Positions 1 through 6,257 are shown, numbered from the stretch's first letter. The stretch: DNA of 13,895 nt from an uncultured Caryophanales bacterium (GCA_946404585.1 CAMJEC010000020.1:1-13895), one strand, 5' to 3'. A program made the numbers and translations. Notes: generated from the sequence alone by a model not told the origin.

Positions 1-231
1 GAAATCTTATTATTCGCCACAAAGACATGTCCAAACTGTAAGATGGCTAAGATGCTTCTAGATAAAGCTGGTGTCAAATACAGTGTTGTTGACGCTGAAG
101 AAAATGCTGAACAAACAAAAGCATTTGGTGTCAGAAAAGCTCCAACATTAATTGTTCCAAAAGAAGATGGCACTAACGATGTCTTCGAGAACGCTTCCAA
201 TATCAAAGGCTACATCGAGAGTTTAAACTAA
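1..231 (+). CDS. Redoxin (thioredoxin/glutaredoxin-like), 5' end outside window
   Basis: The reading frame is open from base 1, so the gene, or a larger protein ending in this domain, starts upstream. Codons 10-13 of the visible part read C-P-N-C followed by K, a thiol redox active site in the usual place after a beta strand (EILLFATKT), and KAPTLIV further on carries the cis-proline expected of the thioredoxin fold. The ATG at 43 lies after the active site and cannot be the true start. The stop is followed after one base by the reductase start, so the two are surely co-transcribed, and the likely role is to carry electrons from that flavoprotein to a target. With nrdG nearby the target may be class III ribonucleotide reductase, and this could even be the C-terminal domain of NrdD; both are inference. 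Family assignment is firm; partner identity is not. Confidence 0.85.
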   Translation, partial: EILLFATKTCPNCKMAKMLLDKAGVKYSVVDAEENAEQTKAFGVRKAPTLIVPKEDGTNDVFENASNIKGYIESLN

Positions 232-232
232 T

Positions 233-1144
233 ATGATTGATGTCATTGTTGTTGGCGGTGGTCCCGCAGGGATGAGTGTGGCTCTGAACTTACTCAGGGC
301 CGGTCGCTCAGTCTTAATCTTAGAAAAGGAAAATTTTGGTGGTCAAATCGCCAATTCTCCTCGTGTCGAAAATCTTCCAAGTATCAAAGAGATTTCTGGT
401 CTAGATTTTGCTGGTAATCTCTTTGAGCAAATCCTTGATTTAGGCGCTAAATTTGAACTCGAAGAAGTCCAAAGAGTCTTAAAGGTTGATGATGTTTTTG
501 AAGTCACCACTAATTACCATACATATCAAGCAAAAGCTGTTGTCTTAGCTAACGGCGTTAAACACCGTAAAATGGGTCTTCCAAACGAAGAAGAGTTCAT
601 CGGTAAAGGTATCTCATTCTGTGCGGTGTGTGATGGCGCGTTCTATAAAGATAAAGATGTTTATTTAATCGGTGATGCGAATACCGCTCTTCAATACGCT
701 TTAATGCTTGCACAAACAAGTGCTAATGTTTATGTCTTCACTTTATTTGACCGCTTCTTTGCTGATCAAATCTTAGTGGATCGTTTAAGACAAAAAGATA
801 ACGTTCACATTACTCACAACATGAATCTTGTCGCTTATTTAGGACAAAACGAATTAGCGGGTTTACGTTTTGAAAACACCATGGATCACACTATCCATGA
901 ATATCCAACTAATAACGTTTTCGTCGCTATCGGTCAAGTTTCACAAAACGATTTATTCAAGTCCTTAGTGGAAACTGACGAACATGGCTTCATCATTACC
1001 AATGAGAGAATGGAAACATCTCTTCCTGGTTTATTCGCCATAGGCGACACAAGAAAAAAAGACGTCCGTCAAGTAGCAAGCGCAGTTGGCGATGCTTCTA
1101 TTGCTAGCGTCTTTATTGATAAATATTTGATGCTTAAGCGTTAA
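233..1144 (+). CDS. trxB: Thioredoxin reductase-like flavoprotein with altered NADPH site
   Basis: 303 residues, slightly shorter than typical TrxB. The FAD motif GGGPAG is at residues 8-13, the redox-active CAVC at 130-133 and the C-terminal FAD motif GDTR at 271-274, followed by RQVASAVGDAS, all as in low-molecular-weight thioredoxin reductases. The middle domain departs from the family: the usual GGGNTA reads GDANTA (147-152), and the usual HRRDGFRA, whose arginines hold the NADPH 2'-phosphate, reads TLFDRFFA (170-177), with none of those arginines. Ferredoxin- and flavin-linked relatives that lack these motifs are known in anaerobes, so the donor may be ferredoxin, NADH or another flavin. 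It starts one base after the redoxin stop without a clear Shine-Dalgarno sequence, which suggests coupling. Its last four bases overlap the end of nrdG on the other strand. The reduced partner is probably the upstream redoxin. Confidence 0.85.
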   Translation: MIDVIVVGGGPAGMSVALNLLRAGRSVLILEKENFGGQIANSPRVENLPSIKEISGLDFAGNLFEQILDLGAKFELEEVQRVLKVDDVFEVTTNYHTYQAKAVVLANGVKHRKMGLPNEEEFIGKGISFCAVCDGAFYKDKDVYLIGDANTALQYALMLAQTSANVYVFTLFDRFFADQILVDRLRQKDNVHITHNMNLVAYLGQNELAGLRFENTMDHTIHEYPTNNVFVAIGQVSQNDLFKSLVETDEHGFIITNERMETSLPGLFAIGDTRKKDVRQVASAVGDASIASVFIDKYLMLKR

Positions 1145-1833
1145 TAACCACGTAGATTCACTTCTGGAATAAATCCAGAAAGATAATCTCTTAATTTACT
1201 GGCTTCCACTACGTCAACTTCGTGGAGGCCTTTTTTAATGCAACCCTCTCTATCCACGAACTTTTGTAAGAATAGACGCTTTGCGCCTTTGATCAAATCT
1301 TTAAAGGCATCATAGTCCATTCTTTCATGGAATTCTTTGACTAAGGTTGTTCTAAATTCATAGTCAGGAGCTTTATTGATAATAAGAGAAATACTCTTTT
1401 TGATATTATCGACATTGATGAACTTTAGGCCACATGTTTCCGCGTATAAATTAGGACAGTTTTTAATGTCCATAGCGACATAATCTAAGAGCCCTTCATC
1501 AAGTAATTCTTCAAGTAATTCTGGGTTAGTACCATTAGTGTCTAATTTGATTAAAAAGCCAAGGTCGCGAACCGCTTTGATTTTAACCTTCAAATCTTCT
1601 AACATTGTTGGTTCACCACCACTGAAAACAACGGCATCTACAAGGCCAGTTCTGGTCTTTAAAAAAGCTAAGATTTCATCAAAGTCTAGTTCGTCTTCTT
1701 TGCTCGCGCCTAATACGGCTGCACCATTATGACAAAACGGGCAACGCATGTTACAGGCTTGGGAGAATAAGACCACAGAAACCTTGTCTTCATAATCTAG
1801 TAATGAGAGTTTATCAATACCAACAATTGCCAT
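1141..1833 (-). CDS. nrdG: Radical-SAM activating protein of class III ribonucleotide reductase (NrdG2-like)
   Basis: 230 residues. The CxxxCxxC cluster motif of radical SAM enzymes is C27-NMR-C31-PF-C34, and SGGEP at 71-75 is the conserved SAM-binding stretch. Length and the opening FSQACNMRCPFCHN match the NrdG2 group of anaerobic ribonucleoside-triphosphate reductase activases, which use a [4Fe-4S] cluster and S-adenosylmethionine to make the glycyl radical on NrdD. A pyruvate formate-lyase-activase-type enzyme is the main alternative; the neighbouring redoxin, reductase and dCMP deaminase favour the nucleotide role. The gene runs against trxB and overlaps it tail to tail by four bases. 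No Shine-Dalgarno sequence precedes the ATG, and a promoter (TTGATT, 17 bases, TACAAT) puts transcription start within about three bases of it, so the mRNA may be leaderless. Confidence 0.82.
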   Translation of the reverse strand: MAIVGIDKLSLLDYEDKVSVVLFSQACNMRCPFCHNGAAVLGASKEDELDFDEILAFLKTRTGLVDAVVFSGGEPTMLEDLKVKIKAVRDLGFLIKLDTNGTNPELLEELLDEGLLDYVAMDIKNCPNLYAETCGLKFINVDNIKKSISLIINKAPDYEFRTTLVKEFHERMDYDAFKDLIKGAKRLFLQKFVDREGCIKKGLHEVDVVEASKLRDYLSGFIPEVNLRGY

Positions 1834-1837
1834 AGTA

Positions 1838-1855
1838 TTAATATTGTAATATTAA
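1838..1855. promoter_or_regulatory. Palindromic operator candidate between nrdG and the dCMP deaminase gene
   Basis: TTAATATT-GT-AATATTAA: two perfect 8-base arms around a 2-base centre. It covers the nrdG -10 and the predicted start, and ends two bases before the -35 of the divergent deaminase promoter, so a bound protein could block both. It does not clearly match the NrdR box (which carries ACA/TGT ends). AT-rich palindromes can arise by chance. Confidence 0.4.
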
Positions 1856-1871
1856 GTTGCCTTAGAATCAA
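1843..1871 (-). promoter_or_regulatory. nrdG promoter, probably leaderless
   Basis: Read on the minus strand: -35 TTGATT (1866-1871), 17-base spacer, -10 TACAAT (1843-1848). The predicted start near 1836 is about three bases before the nrdG ATG at 1833. The -10 lies inside the palindrome at 1838-1855. Confidence 0.55.
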
Positions 1872-1884
1872 ATATCGTTATAAT
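1857..1884 (+). promoter_or_regulatory. dCMP deaminase promoter, probably leaderless
   Basis: -35 TTGCCT (1857-1862), 16-base spacer, -10 TATAAT (1879-1884, perfect). The start is predicted near 1891, three bases before the ATG at 1894; there is no room for a Shine-Dalgarno sequence. It overlaps the divergent nrdG promoter. Confidence 0.6.
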
Positions 1885-1893
1885 AATTCTTAT

Positions 1894-2367
1894 ATGGAAC
1901 ACAATAATATTTCTTGGGATGAATACTTTATGGGTATCGCTTCTTTGAGCGCTTTAAGAAGCAAGGATCCCAATACAAAAGTAGGCGCATGTATCGTCGA
2001 TGACGATAATAAGGTCGTATCTATCGGCTATAACGGTATGCCAAAAGGTGTTGATGAAAGTCAACTCTCTTGGAACAAAGGTGAAGGCTTAGATTCTAAA
2101 TATCTCTATGTCTGTCACGCAGAATTTAACGCGATTTTAAATACGCGTAACGGAAGCGCGCTTAAGGGTTGTCGCTTATACGTCACGTTATTCCCATGCA
2201 ATGAGTGCGCGAAAGCATGCGTACAAGTGGGCATTAAGGAAATAATTTATTTAGAAAATAAATACGCTGACACAGTTGGCGTTCAAGCTAGTAGAAAAAT
2301 GCTTGAATTAGCTGGCATCAAATTAAGACAATTCAATGCGAAAGAATTGAATGAAATTGTAAAGTAA
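1894..2367 (+). CDS. comEB: dCMP deaminase (ComEB family)
   Basis: 157 residues, normal for the family. Zinc and catalytic residues are H75-A-E77 and P101-C102-N-E-C105 of the cytidine/deoxycytidylate deaminase fold; SKDPNTKVGACIVD near residue 23 and GYNGMPKG near 45 are typical of dCMP deaminases. The enzyme turns dCMP into dUMP, the substrate of thymidylate synthase, in the cytoplasm. It is the first gene of a two-gene unit with folD, which starts one base after its stop; FolD makes the methylene-tetrahydrofolate that thymidylate synthase also needs, so the pair fits dTMP supply. In some bacteria the homologue sits with competence genes; none are seen here. The 5' end appears leaderless. 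Confidence 0.9.
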   Translation: MEHNNISWDEYFMGIASLSALRSKDPNTKVGACIVDDDNKVVSIGYNGMPKGVDESQLSWNKGEGLDSKYLYVCHAEFNAILNTRNGSALKGCRLYVTLFPCNECAKACVQVGIKEIIYLENKYADTVGVQASRKMLELAGIKLRQFNAKELNEIVK

Positions 2368-2368
2368 T

Positions 2369-3163
2369 ATGACTATCAAAGAATACGTTGCTCTTCGTAA
2401 GGAAGAGATTAAAAATTTAGTAGCGGGTTTAGAAAGAAAACCATGCATCGCTATCGTCCAAGTGAATGAGGACGCGGCTAGCTGCGCATATGTGCGCGGG
2501 AAGCTTAAAGATGCTGATGAATTAGGCATCAAAGCAGACTTAATTAAGTTACCTTTAGAAACAACTCAAGAACAATTATTGAAGGTTATCAATGAATTAA
2601 ACAAAGATGACATTCATGATGGCTTTATCGTCCAAATGCCTTTACCAAAAGGTATTGATGAAGAAGTCATTAAATTAGCAGTTGATCCTAAAAAAGATGT
2701 TGATGGTTTCCATCCATTATCCTCTCTTGTTCCATGTACCCCAAAAGGTATTATTAACTATTTACACTTTGAAAAGATTCCTATGCAAGGAAAGAATGCT
2801 GTCGTTATCGGCCGTAGTAATATCGTCGGTAAACCAATGGCAAAACTCCTTCTTAAAGAGAATATGAACGTAACCGTTTTGCATAGCAAAACCACTCCTG
2901 AAGATATGGCTTTCTATATCGCTCACGCAGACGTCATTGTTGTGGCGATTGGTAAGGCTGGCTTCTTAGATAATCGCTTCACTTATAAAAAAGATGCCGT
3001 TATCGTTGATGTTGGCATCTCTAGAACTGAAGATGGTTTAAAAGGTGACGCTATCCCAGGACTTCCAGTTGGTCTTCAAACTCCAGTTCCAGGCGGTGTT
3101 GGCCTAGCCACTAGATTAGCTCTTTACGAAAACTTATTAGAAATCCACGGCGTTAACAAGTAG
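2369..3163 (+). CDS. folD: Bifunctional methylenetetrahydrofolate dehydrogenase/cyclohydrolase
   Basis: 264 residues, a little short against the usual 280-290. Conserved blocks appear in order: Y41xxxK45 (catalytic lysine), VQMPLP near 88-93, DVDGFHP 110-116, PCTPKGI 122-128, the dinucleotide motif VIGRSNIVGKP from 146, VIVDVGI near 211 and TPVPGGVG 238-245. It interconverts 5,10-methylene-, methenyl- and 10-formyl-tetrahydrofolate in the cytoplasm. After TPVPGGVG the usual P-M-T reads L-A-T, a change at a well-kept position. The gene is coupled to the deaminase by TAATATG with no Shine-Dalgarno sequence. Its TAG stop is one base from the end of the convergent regulator gene, and no terminator is visible between them. 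Confidence 0.93.
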   Translation: MTIKEYVALRKEEIKNLVAGLERKPCIAIVQVNEDAASCAYVRGKLKDADELGIKADLIKLPLETTQEQLLKVINELNKDDIHDGFIVQMPLPKGIDEEVIKLAVDPKKDVDGFHPLSSLVPCTPKGIINYLHFEKIPMQGKNAVVIGRSNIVGKPMAKLLLKENMNVTVLHSKTTPEDMAFYIAHADVIVVAIGKAGFLDNRFTYKKDAVIVDVGISRTEDGLKGDAIPGLPVGLQTPVPGGVGLATRLALYENLLEIHGVNK

Positions 3164-3164
3164 G

Positions 3165-3764
3165 TTAGCGCCTTTTCTTTAAGAAAGTAATTTTTCCCTT
3201 CTCTTTTTTGATGAGATGGCGTTTTACTAGACTCGTCAATAAACGAGACAAAGTTTCTCTTTGTATACCAATTTGAGCGGCTAATGTTGTAACGTTTTTA
3301 AAAGTAATCACATTGTCGTTTTTACTTGCGTAATAAACGAGTCTTTCTTCCGCATTAGTAAATGATAATAATTGTATACGCGCGTTAAGAAATTTACCAA
3401 AGTCAGATTGAGCTTTTAAATAGAGAGTTAGAAACTCTTGGTTATTTTGTAATAGATAAAGCAAATTCTCTTTATTGATAAAAGCGATAACACATTTTTC
3501 TTTAGCGATGACATCCCCACGATAAATAGGTTCGCTAGAGAAAATTAAATTGTTACCAAAAATATCTCCCGCTTTAAGAGAGTTAAGAATCTGTTCTTTA
3601 CCTTGGAAGGAATAAGAAACAATATCGACTTTACCAGAAATGATGACTCCGACGTTTTCGCAGAGATCACCTTCATGATTGATAACACTGTTTTTGGTGA
3701 CCTGGTAACCCTTCACCAATTTGTGTTCTTTTTTAGTTAAAACTTGTAAAAGTGGTATTTTCAT
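3165..3764 (-). CDS. Crp/Fnr-family transcription regulator, not cAMP-type
   Basis: 199 residues: a cyclic-nucleotide-binding-like beta barrel (about 15-105), a dimer helix (about 108-130) and a C-terminal winged helix-turn-helix with VTTLAAQIGIQRETLSRLL at 158-176. In the recognition helix R169, E170, S173 and R174 match the positions Crp and Fnr use to read DNA; the arginine at 169 is Crp-like and suits TGTGA half-sites. The loop that in Crp holds cAMP (FGE...RA/S) reads FGNNLIFSSEPIYRGD, so the glutamate is missing. Only C35 and C91 exist, so there is no Fnr four-cysteine iron-sulphur site. The signal sensed is unknown. The gene diverges from the ABC lipoprotein gene, with a perfect site of its own type between them that probably controls both. 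No strong Shine-Dalgarno sequence precedes the ATG. Confidence 0.88.
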   Translation of the reverse strand: MKIPLLQVLTKKEHKLVKGYQVTKNSVINHEGDLCENVGVIISGKVDIVSYSFQGKEQILNSLKAGDIFGNNLIFSSEPIYRGDVIAKEKCVIAFINKENLLYLLQNNQEFLTLYLKAQSDFGKFLNARIQLLSFTNAEERLVYYASKNDNVITFKNVTTLAAQIGIQRETLSRLLTSLVKRHLIKKEKGKITFLKKRR

Positions 3765-3772
3765 AATAATTG

Positions 3773-3788
3773 TGTGACCTACATCACA
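3773..3788. promoter_or_regulatory. Crp/Fnr-family operator, TGTGA-N6-TCACA
   Basis: Perfect inverted half-sites TGTGA (3773-3777) and TCACA (3784-3788) with a 6-base centre CCTACA, the classic Crp-type geometry. It lies in the 73-base gap between the regulator and the ABC genes. It covers the predicted start of the regulator gene, suggesting autorepression. Its centre, 3780.5, is about -41.5 from the start predicted by the TATAAT at 3810, which is class II activation spacing. Confidence 0.8.
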
Positions 3789-3792
3789 TTTT

Positions 3793-3820
3793 ATTATAAA
3801 GAATTATTCTATAATTACCA
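3793..3820 (-). promoter_or_regulatory. Promoter of the Crp-type regulator gene
   Basis: On the minus strand: -35 TTGGTA (3815-3820), 16-base spacer, -10 TATAAT (3793-3798, perfect). Predicted start is near 3786, inside the TGTGA-N6-TCACA operator, giving a leader of about 22 bases. Confidence 0.5.
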
Positions 3821-3826
3821 AGGAGG
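3810..3826 (+). promoter_or_regulatory. -10 box and Shine-Dalgarno of the ABC lipoprotein gene
   Basis: TATAAT at 3810-3815 and AAGGAGG at 3820-3826, eleven bases before the ATG at 3838. No recognisable -35 exists at the right distance, as expected of an activator-dependent promoter with the Crp-type site in that place. Caution: a start 7 bases past this -10 falls in the Shine-Dalgarno sequence. TATAAA at 3795-3800 is an alternative -10, and then the operator would repress instead. Confidence 0.4.
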
Positions 3827-3837
3827 AAAATCTAAAA

Positions 3838-4806
3838 ATGAAAAAATATATATCACTCATGGCTGCCGCACTTATGCTCGTAGCCTGCAACAGTCAACCA
3901 GCTACATCTAACTCTGAGTCAAAGGCACCAGAGTATGATCGTACATCTTTAAGTATCATCGCCCCAACCGGCGCTCCTGCTTTAGCGTTCTATAACTACG
4001 CCAAGGTTGAAAAGTTTGAAACTAACTCTAACCCAGCGGAAGGCATCTTACCTTTAATGGTCGCTGGTAAGAAGGATGTCGTTGTCTTACCAACTAACGC
4101 TGGTATGCAAGCCATCATCAACAAGAAAGCTGAATACCAAATTGCCGCAACAATCACATTTGGTAATTTCTATCTCGTAAGTTTAGGTAACGACACTAAC
4201 AACGAACTCGATGCTAATGACAAAATCCTTTTATTCCAAAAAGGTAATGTCCCAGACAAAATCTTCCATTATGTTTATGGCGATACTTATGACGCTAACA
4301 TTTCTTATGTGAGTGCTGTTAGCGATGCTGCAGCCGCAGCGACTTCAGGATCATTCGTTGATGCTGAAGGTAACAATGTTGTTCCTAACTATGTCTTATT
4401 AGCCCAACCTGTTTTAACAAACGTTTTATCTAAAAAAGAAAACGTTAAGGTCTACGCTGATATCCAAGCCAAATATAAAGAAAAGAGCAATGGCTTAGAT
4501 TTATTCCAAGCTTCTGTTTTCGTCAAGAAATCAGTGGCCAGAGAAACCGCTCAATCTTTCTTAGATTCTTTAAAAGGCGATATTGAAACAGTCATCGCTA
4601 ATCCAGAGACATTTAATACTGCTTTAGAAGGAGTTGAAAACGCTAATACCGTCTACGGTATTGCGCCAGCTGCCGCTGCTAATGTTACTAAGAATAACAA
4701 CGGTATGGGCTTAGGCTTTAAGGCCGCTAAAGAAAATAAAACAGCGGTTGAAAACTTCTTAAAGCTCTTTAATATTGAGGGAGTTAATGAAGAAGTTTAT
4801 TTCTAA
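3838..4806 (+). CDS. ABC transporter substrate-binding lipoprotein (TauA/SsuA/NMT1-like)
   Basis: 322 residues. The N-terminus has Lys3, a hydrophobic stretch and the lipobox L14-V-A-C17, so the mature protein should be lipid-anchored at Cys17 on the outer face of the membrane, followed by a Ser/Asn-rich tether. The body resembles periplasmic-binding-like proteins of the TauA/SsuA/ThiY group, which pair with SsuC-type permeases; the downstream permease agrees. The ligand (sulfonate, thiamine precursor, nitrate-like anion or other) cannot be read from the sequence. A strong Shine-Dalgarno sequence supports the start. The permease start lies within its last 20 bases. It is probably under the divergent Crp-type regulator. 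Confidence 0.8.
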   Translation: MKKYISLMAAALMLVACNSQPATSNSESKAPEYDRTSLSIIAPTGAPALAFYNYAKVEKFETNSNPAEGILPLMVAGKKDVVVLPTNAGMQAIINKKAEYQIAATITFGNFYLVSLGNDTNNELDANDKILLFQKGNVPDKIFHYVYGDTYDANISYVSAVSDAAAAATSGSFVDAEGNNVVPNYVLLAQPVLTNVLSKKENVKVYADIQAKYKEKSNGLDLFQASVFVKKSVARETAQSFLDSLKGDIETVIANPETFNTALEGVENANTVYGIAPAAAANVTKNNNGMGLGFKAAKENKTAVENFLKLFNIEGVNEEVYF

Positions 4807-5554
4807 TAAATATACTCTCTTCGGCTTAGGTACATTATTTGTAATTGCCCTATGGTTTATTCTTTCAGCATGCTTTGATACCAATAATGGGATATTCCCT
4901 TCTCCAATAGCGACATTCCAAGAATTTGGTGTTTTATTAACTAAGCCATATTCATATCAATGTTTAGGCTATACATTCTTAAGAATGCTTATTGGTTTTG
5001 CGATATCATTTGCCCTTGCCTTAATTATTGGCATTCCTGCGGGTAATCACCCGCAAGTCCATACATTTCTAAAGCCACTCATGACCACGATTAAAAGCAT
5101 ACCAACTGTGGCTTTAGTCTTCCTATTTGTGGTCATGGTAGCCCCCAAAAATGCCCCTATCTTCGTAGTCGTTATTGTTTGTTTTCCAATCCTCTACGAA
5201 GCTGTAGCGGGCGGTATTAGAAAAGTTGATCAGCAAGTTGACTATGCTGCTCAGATTGATGGAGCTGGCTATTTCCAAAGAGTTTTATTTATAAAACTCC
5301 CACTATCTATTCCTTATATTTTAGTCGGTATTGCTTCTAGTTTCTCTTTATCTTTTAAACTGGAAATTATGGCGGAAGTTATTACTGGTTTTACGAAGAA
5401 TGGTTTAGGTAGTGTCATCCACTTTGTAAGACAAGAAGACCCCACTAATTTGACTGGGGTTTTTGCCTATTCATTATTCGCAATTATTTTCATGCTTTTG
5501 ATTAGTTTATTAGAAACTGCTATTAAACAAAAATTTAGCAAGCAAACAAATTGA
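4787..5554 (+). CDS. ABC transporter permease (SsuC/TauC-like)
   Basis: 255 residues from the ATG at 4787. About six membrane segments are visible, among them 11-29, 66-86, 97-120, 123-138, 171-190 and 226-245. The EAA loop that contacts the ATPase is at 153-172, reading YAAQIDG then nine residues then I-x-L-P. This is the binding-protein-dependent permease fold of the SsuC/TauC type. The frame is open upstream to a TTG at 4775, but GGGAG (4779-4783) sits next to the ATG and the family normally starts with a short cytosolic tail, so I prefer 4787. It overlaps the lipoprotein gene by 20 bases. No ATPase gene follows; rubrerythrin is next. It is the only gene in the window that stops with TGA. 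Confidence 0.85.
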   Translation: MKKFISNKYTLFGLGTLFVIALWFILSACFDTNNGIFPSPIATFQEFGVLLTKPYSYQCLGYTFLRMLIGFAISFALALIIGIPAGNHPQVHTFLKPLMTTIKSIPTVALVFLFVVMVAPKNAPIFVVVIVCFPILYEAVAGGIRKVDQQVDYAAQIDGAGYFQRVLFIKLPLSIPYILVGIASSFSLSFKLEIMAEVITGFTKNGLGSVIHFVRQEDPTNLTGVFAYSLFAIIFMLLISLLETAIKQKFSKQTN

Positions 5555-5601
5555 TTAATTGTTATTAATGCCATAAACTATTTGTATAGGAGACAATACA
5601 T

Positions 5602-6141
5602 ATGGAATTAAAAGGTAGTAAAACCGAAAAGAATTTAGAAATGGCTTTTGCTGGTGAATCACAAGCCCGCAACAAATACACATATTTTGCAAGCCAAGCC
5701 AAAAAAGAAGGCTATGAACAAATCGCTGCGATTTTCTTAGAAACAGCAGAGAATGAAAAAGAACACGCTAAGATGTGGTTCAAGTACTTACATGATGGTC
5801 AAGTCCCAAGCACCGTTGAAAACTTAAAAGCGGCCGCTGAAGGCGAAAACTTCGAATGGACTGACATGTATAAGAAGATGGCGGAAGAAGCAAAAGAAGA
5901 AGGCTTTATGGAAATCGCTGCTAAGTTTGCTTTAGTCGCTAAGATCGAAGCGGAACATGAACAAAGATATCTTAAACTTTTAGAAAAAGTTAAAGCCAAT
6001 AAGATCTTCATCGCTCCAGACGTCGTCGTTTGGAAGTGCCGTAACTGTGGTCATATCCACGTTGGTAAAGAAGCACCAAAGGTTTGCCCAGCTTGTGGAC
6101 ACCCACAATCATATTTCGAATTAAGAGTCGAAAATTATTAA
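5602..6141 (+). CDS. rbr: Rubrerythrin
   Basis: 179 residues. The N-terminal ferritin-like four-helix domain has diiron ligands at E19 (GESQARNKY), E52xxH55 (NEKEH), the glutamates around 95-100 (EEAKEE) and E116xxH119 (EAEHE). A C-terminal rubredoxin-type domain carries C146xxC149 and C162xxC165 for one iron. Rubrerythrins reduce hydrogen peroxide to water in the cytoplasm of anaerobes, taking electrons from rubredoxin or NAD(P)H-linked flavoproteins. The start is set by AGGAGA (5588-5593), eight bases before the ATG. It lies 47 bases after the permease with no terminator between, so partial co-transcription with the ABC genes is possible. I see no convincing promoter or PerR box of its own. 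A strong terminator follows. Confidence 0.95.
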   Translation: MELKGSKTEKNLEMAFAGESQARNKYTYFASQAKKEGYEQIAAIFLETAENEKEHAKMWFKYLHDGQVPSTVENLKAAAEGENFEWTDMYKKMAEEAKEEGFMEIAAKFALVAKIEAEHEQRYLKLLEKVKANKIFIAPDVVVWKCRNCGHIHVGKEAPKVCPACGHPQSYFELRVENY

Positions 6142-6155
6142 TCTTTAATGTAATT

Positions 6156-6189
6156 AAAAAGACGCTGAGAAATGTCTCGGCGTTTTTTT
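6156..6189 (+). terminator. Terminator after rubrerythrin
   Basis: Stem ACGCTGAGA (6162-6170) with TCTCGGCGT (6175-6183), one G-T pair and a 4-base loop, flanked by an A-run and a T-run (6183-6189). Typical Rho-independent form; the A-run would let it act weakly in the other direction. Confidence 0.9.
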
Positions 6190-6210
6190 AATATTTTGAT
6201 TAATTTACTA

Positions 6211-6239
6211 TTGCATTTAATTTATTTTTCTATGATAAT
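6211..6239 (+). promoter_or_regulatory. Likely tRNA promoter
   Basis: TTGCAT (6211-6216), 17-base spacer, GATAAT (6234-6239). Predicted start is about 12 bases before tRNA-Asp. The -35 match is moderate. Confidence 0.45.
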
Positions 6240-6257
6240 AATAAAGCGCGTTAACAC

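Noticed and set aside
4775..4789. TTG start adding four residues to the permease
   Set aside because: No ribosome site precedes it, while the ATG at 4787 is preceded by GGGAG and fits the family's start.
5552..5554. TGA read as tryptophan (Mycoplasma code)
   Set aside because: The permease ends naturally here, no in-frame TGA occurs in the other genes, and Trp codons are TGG.
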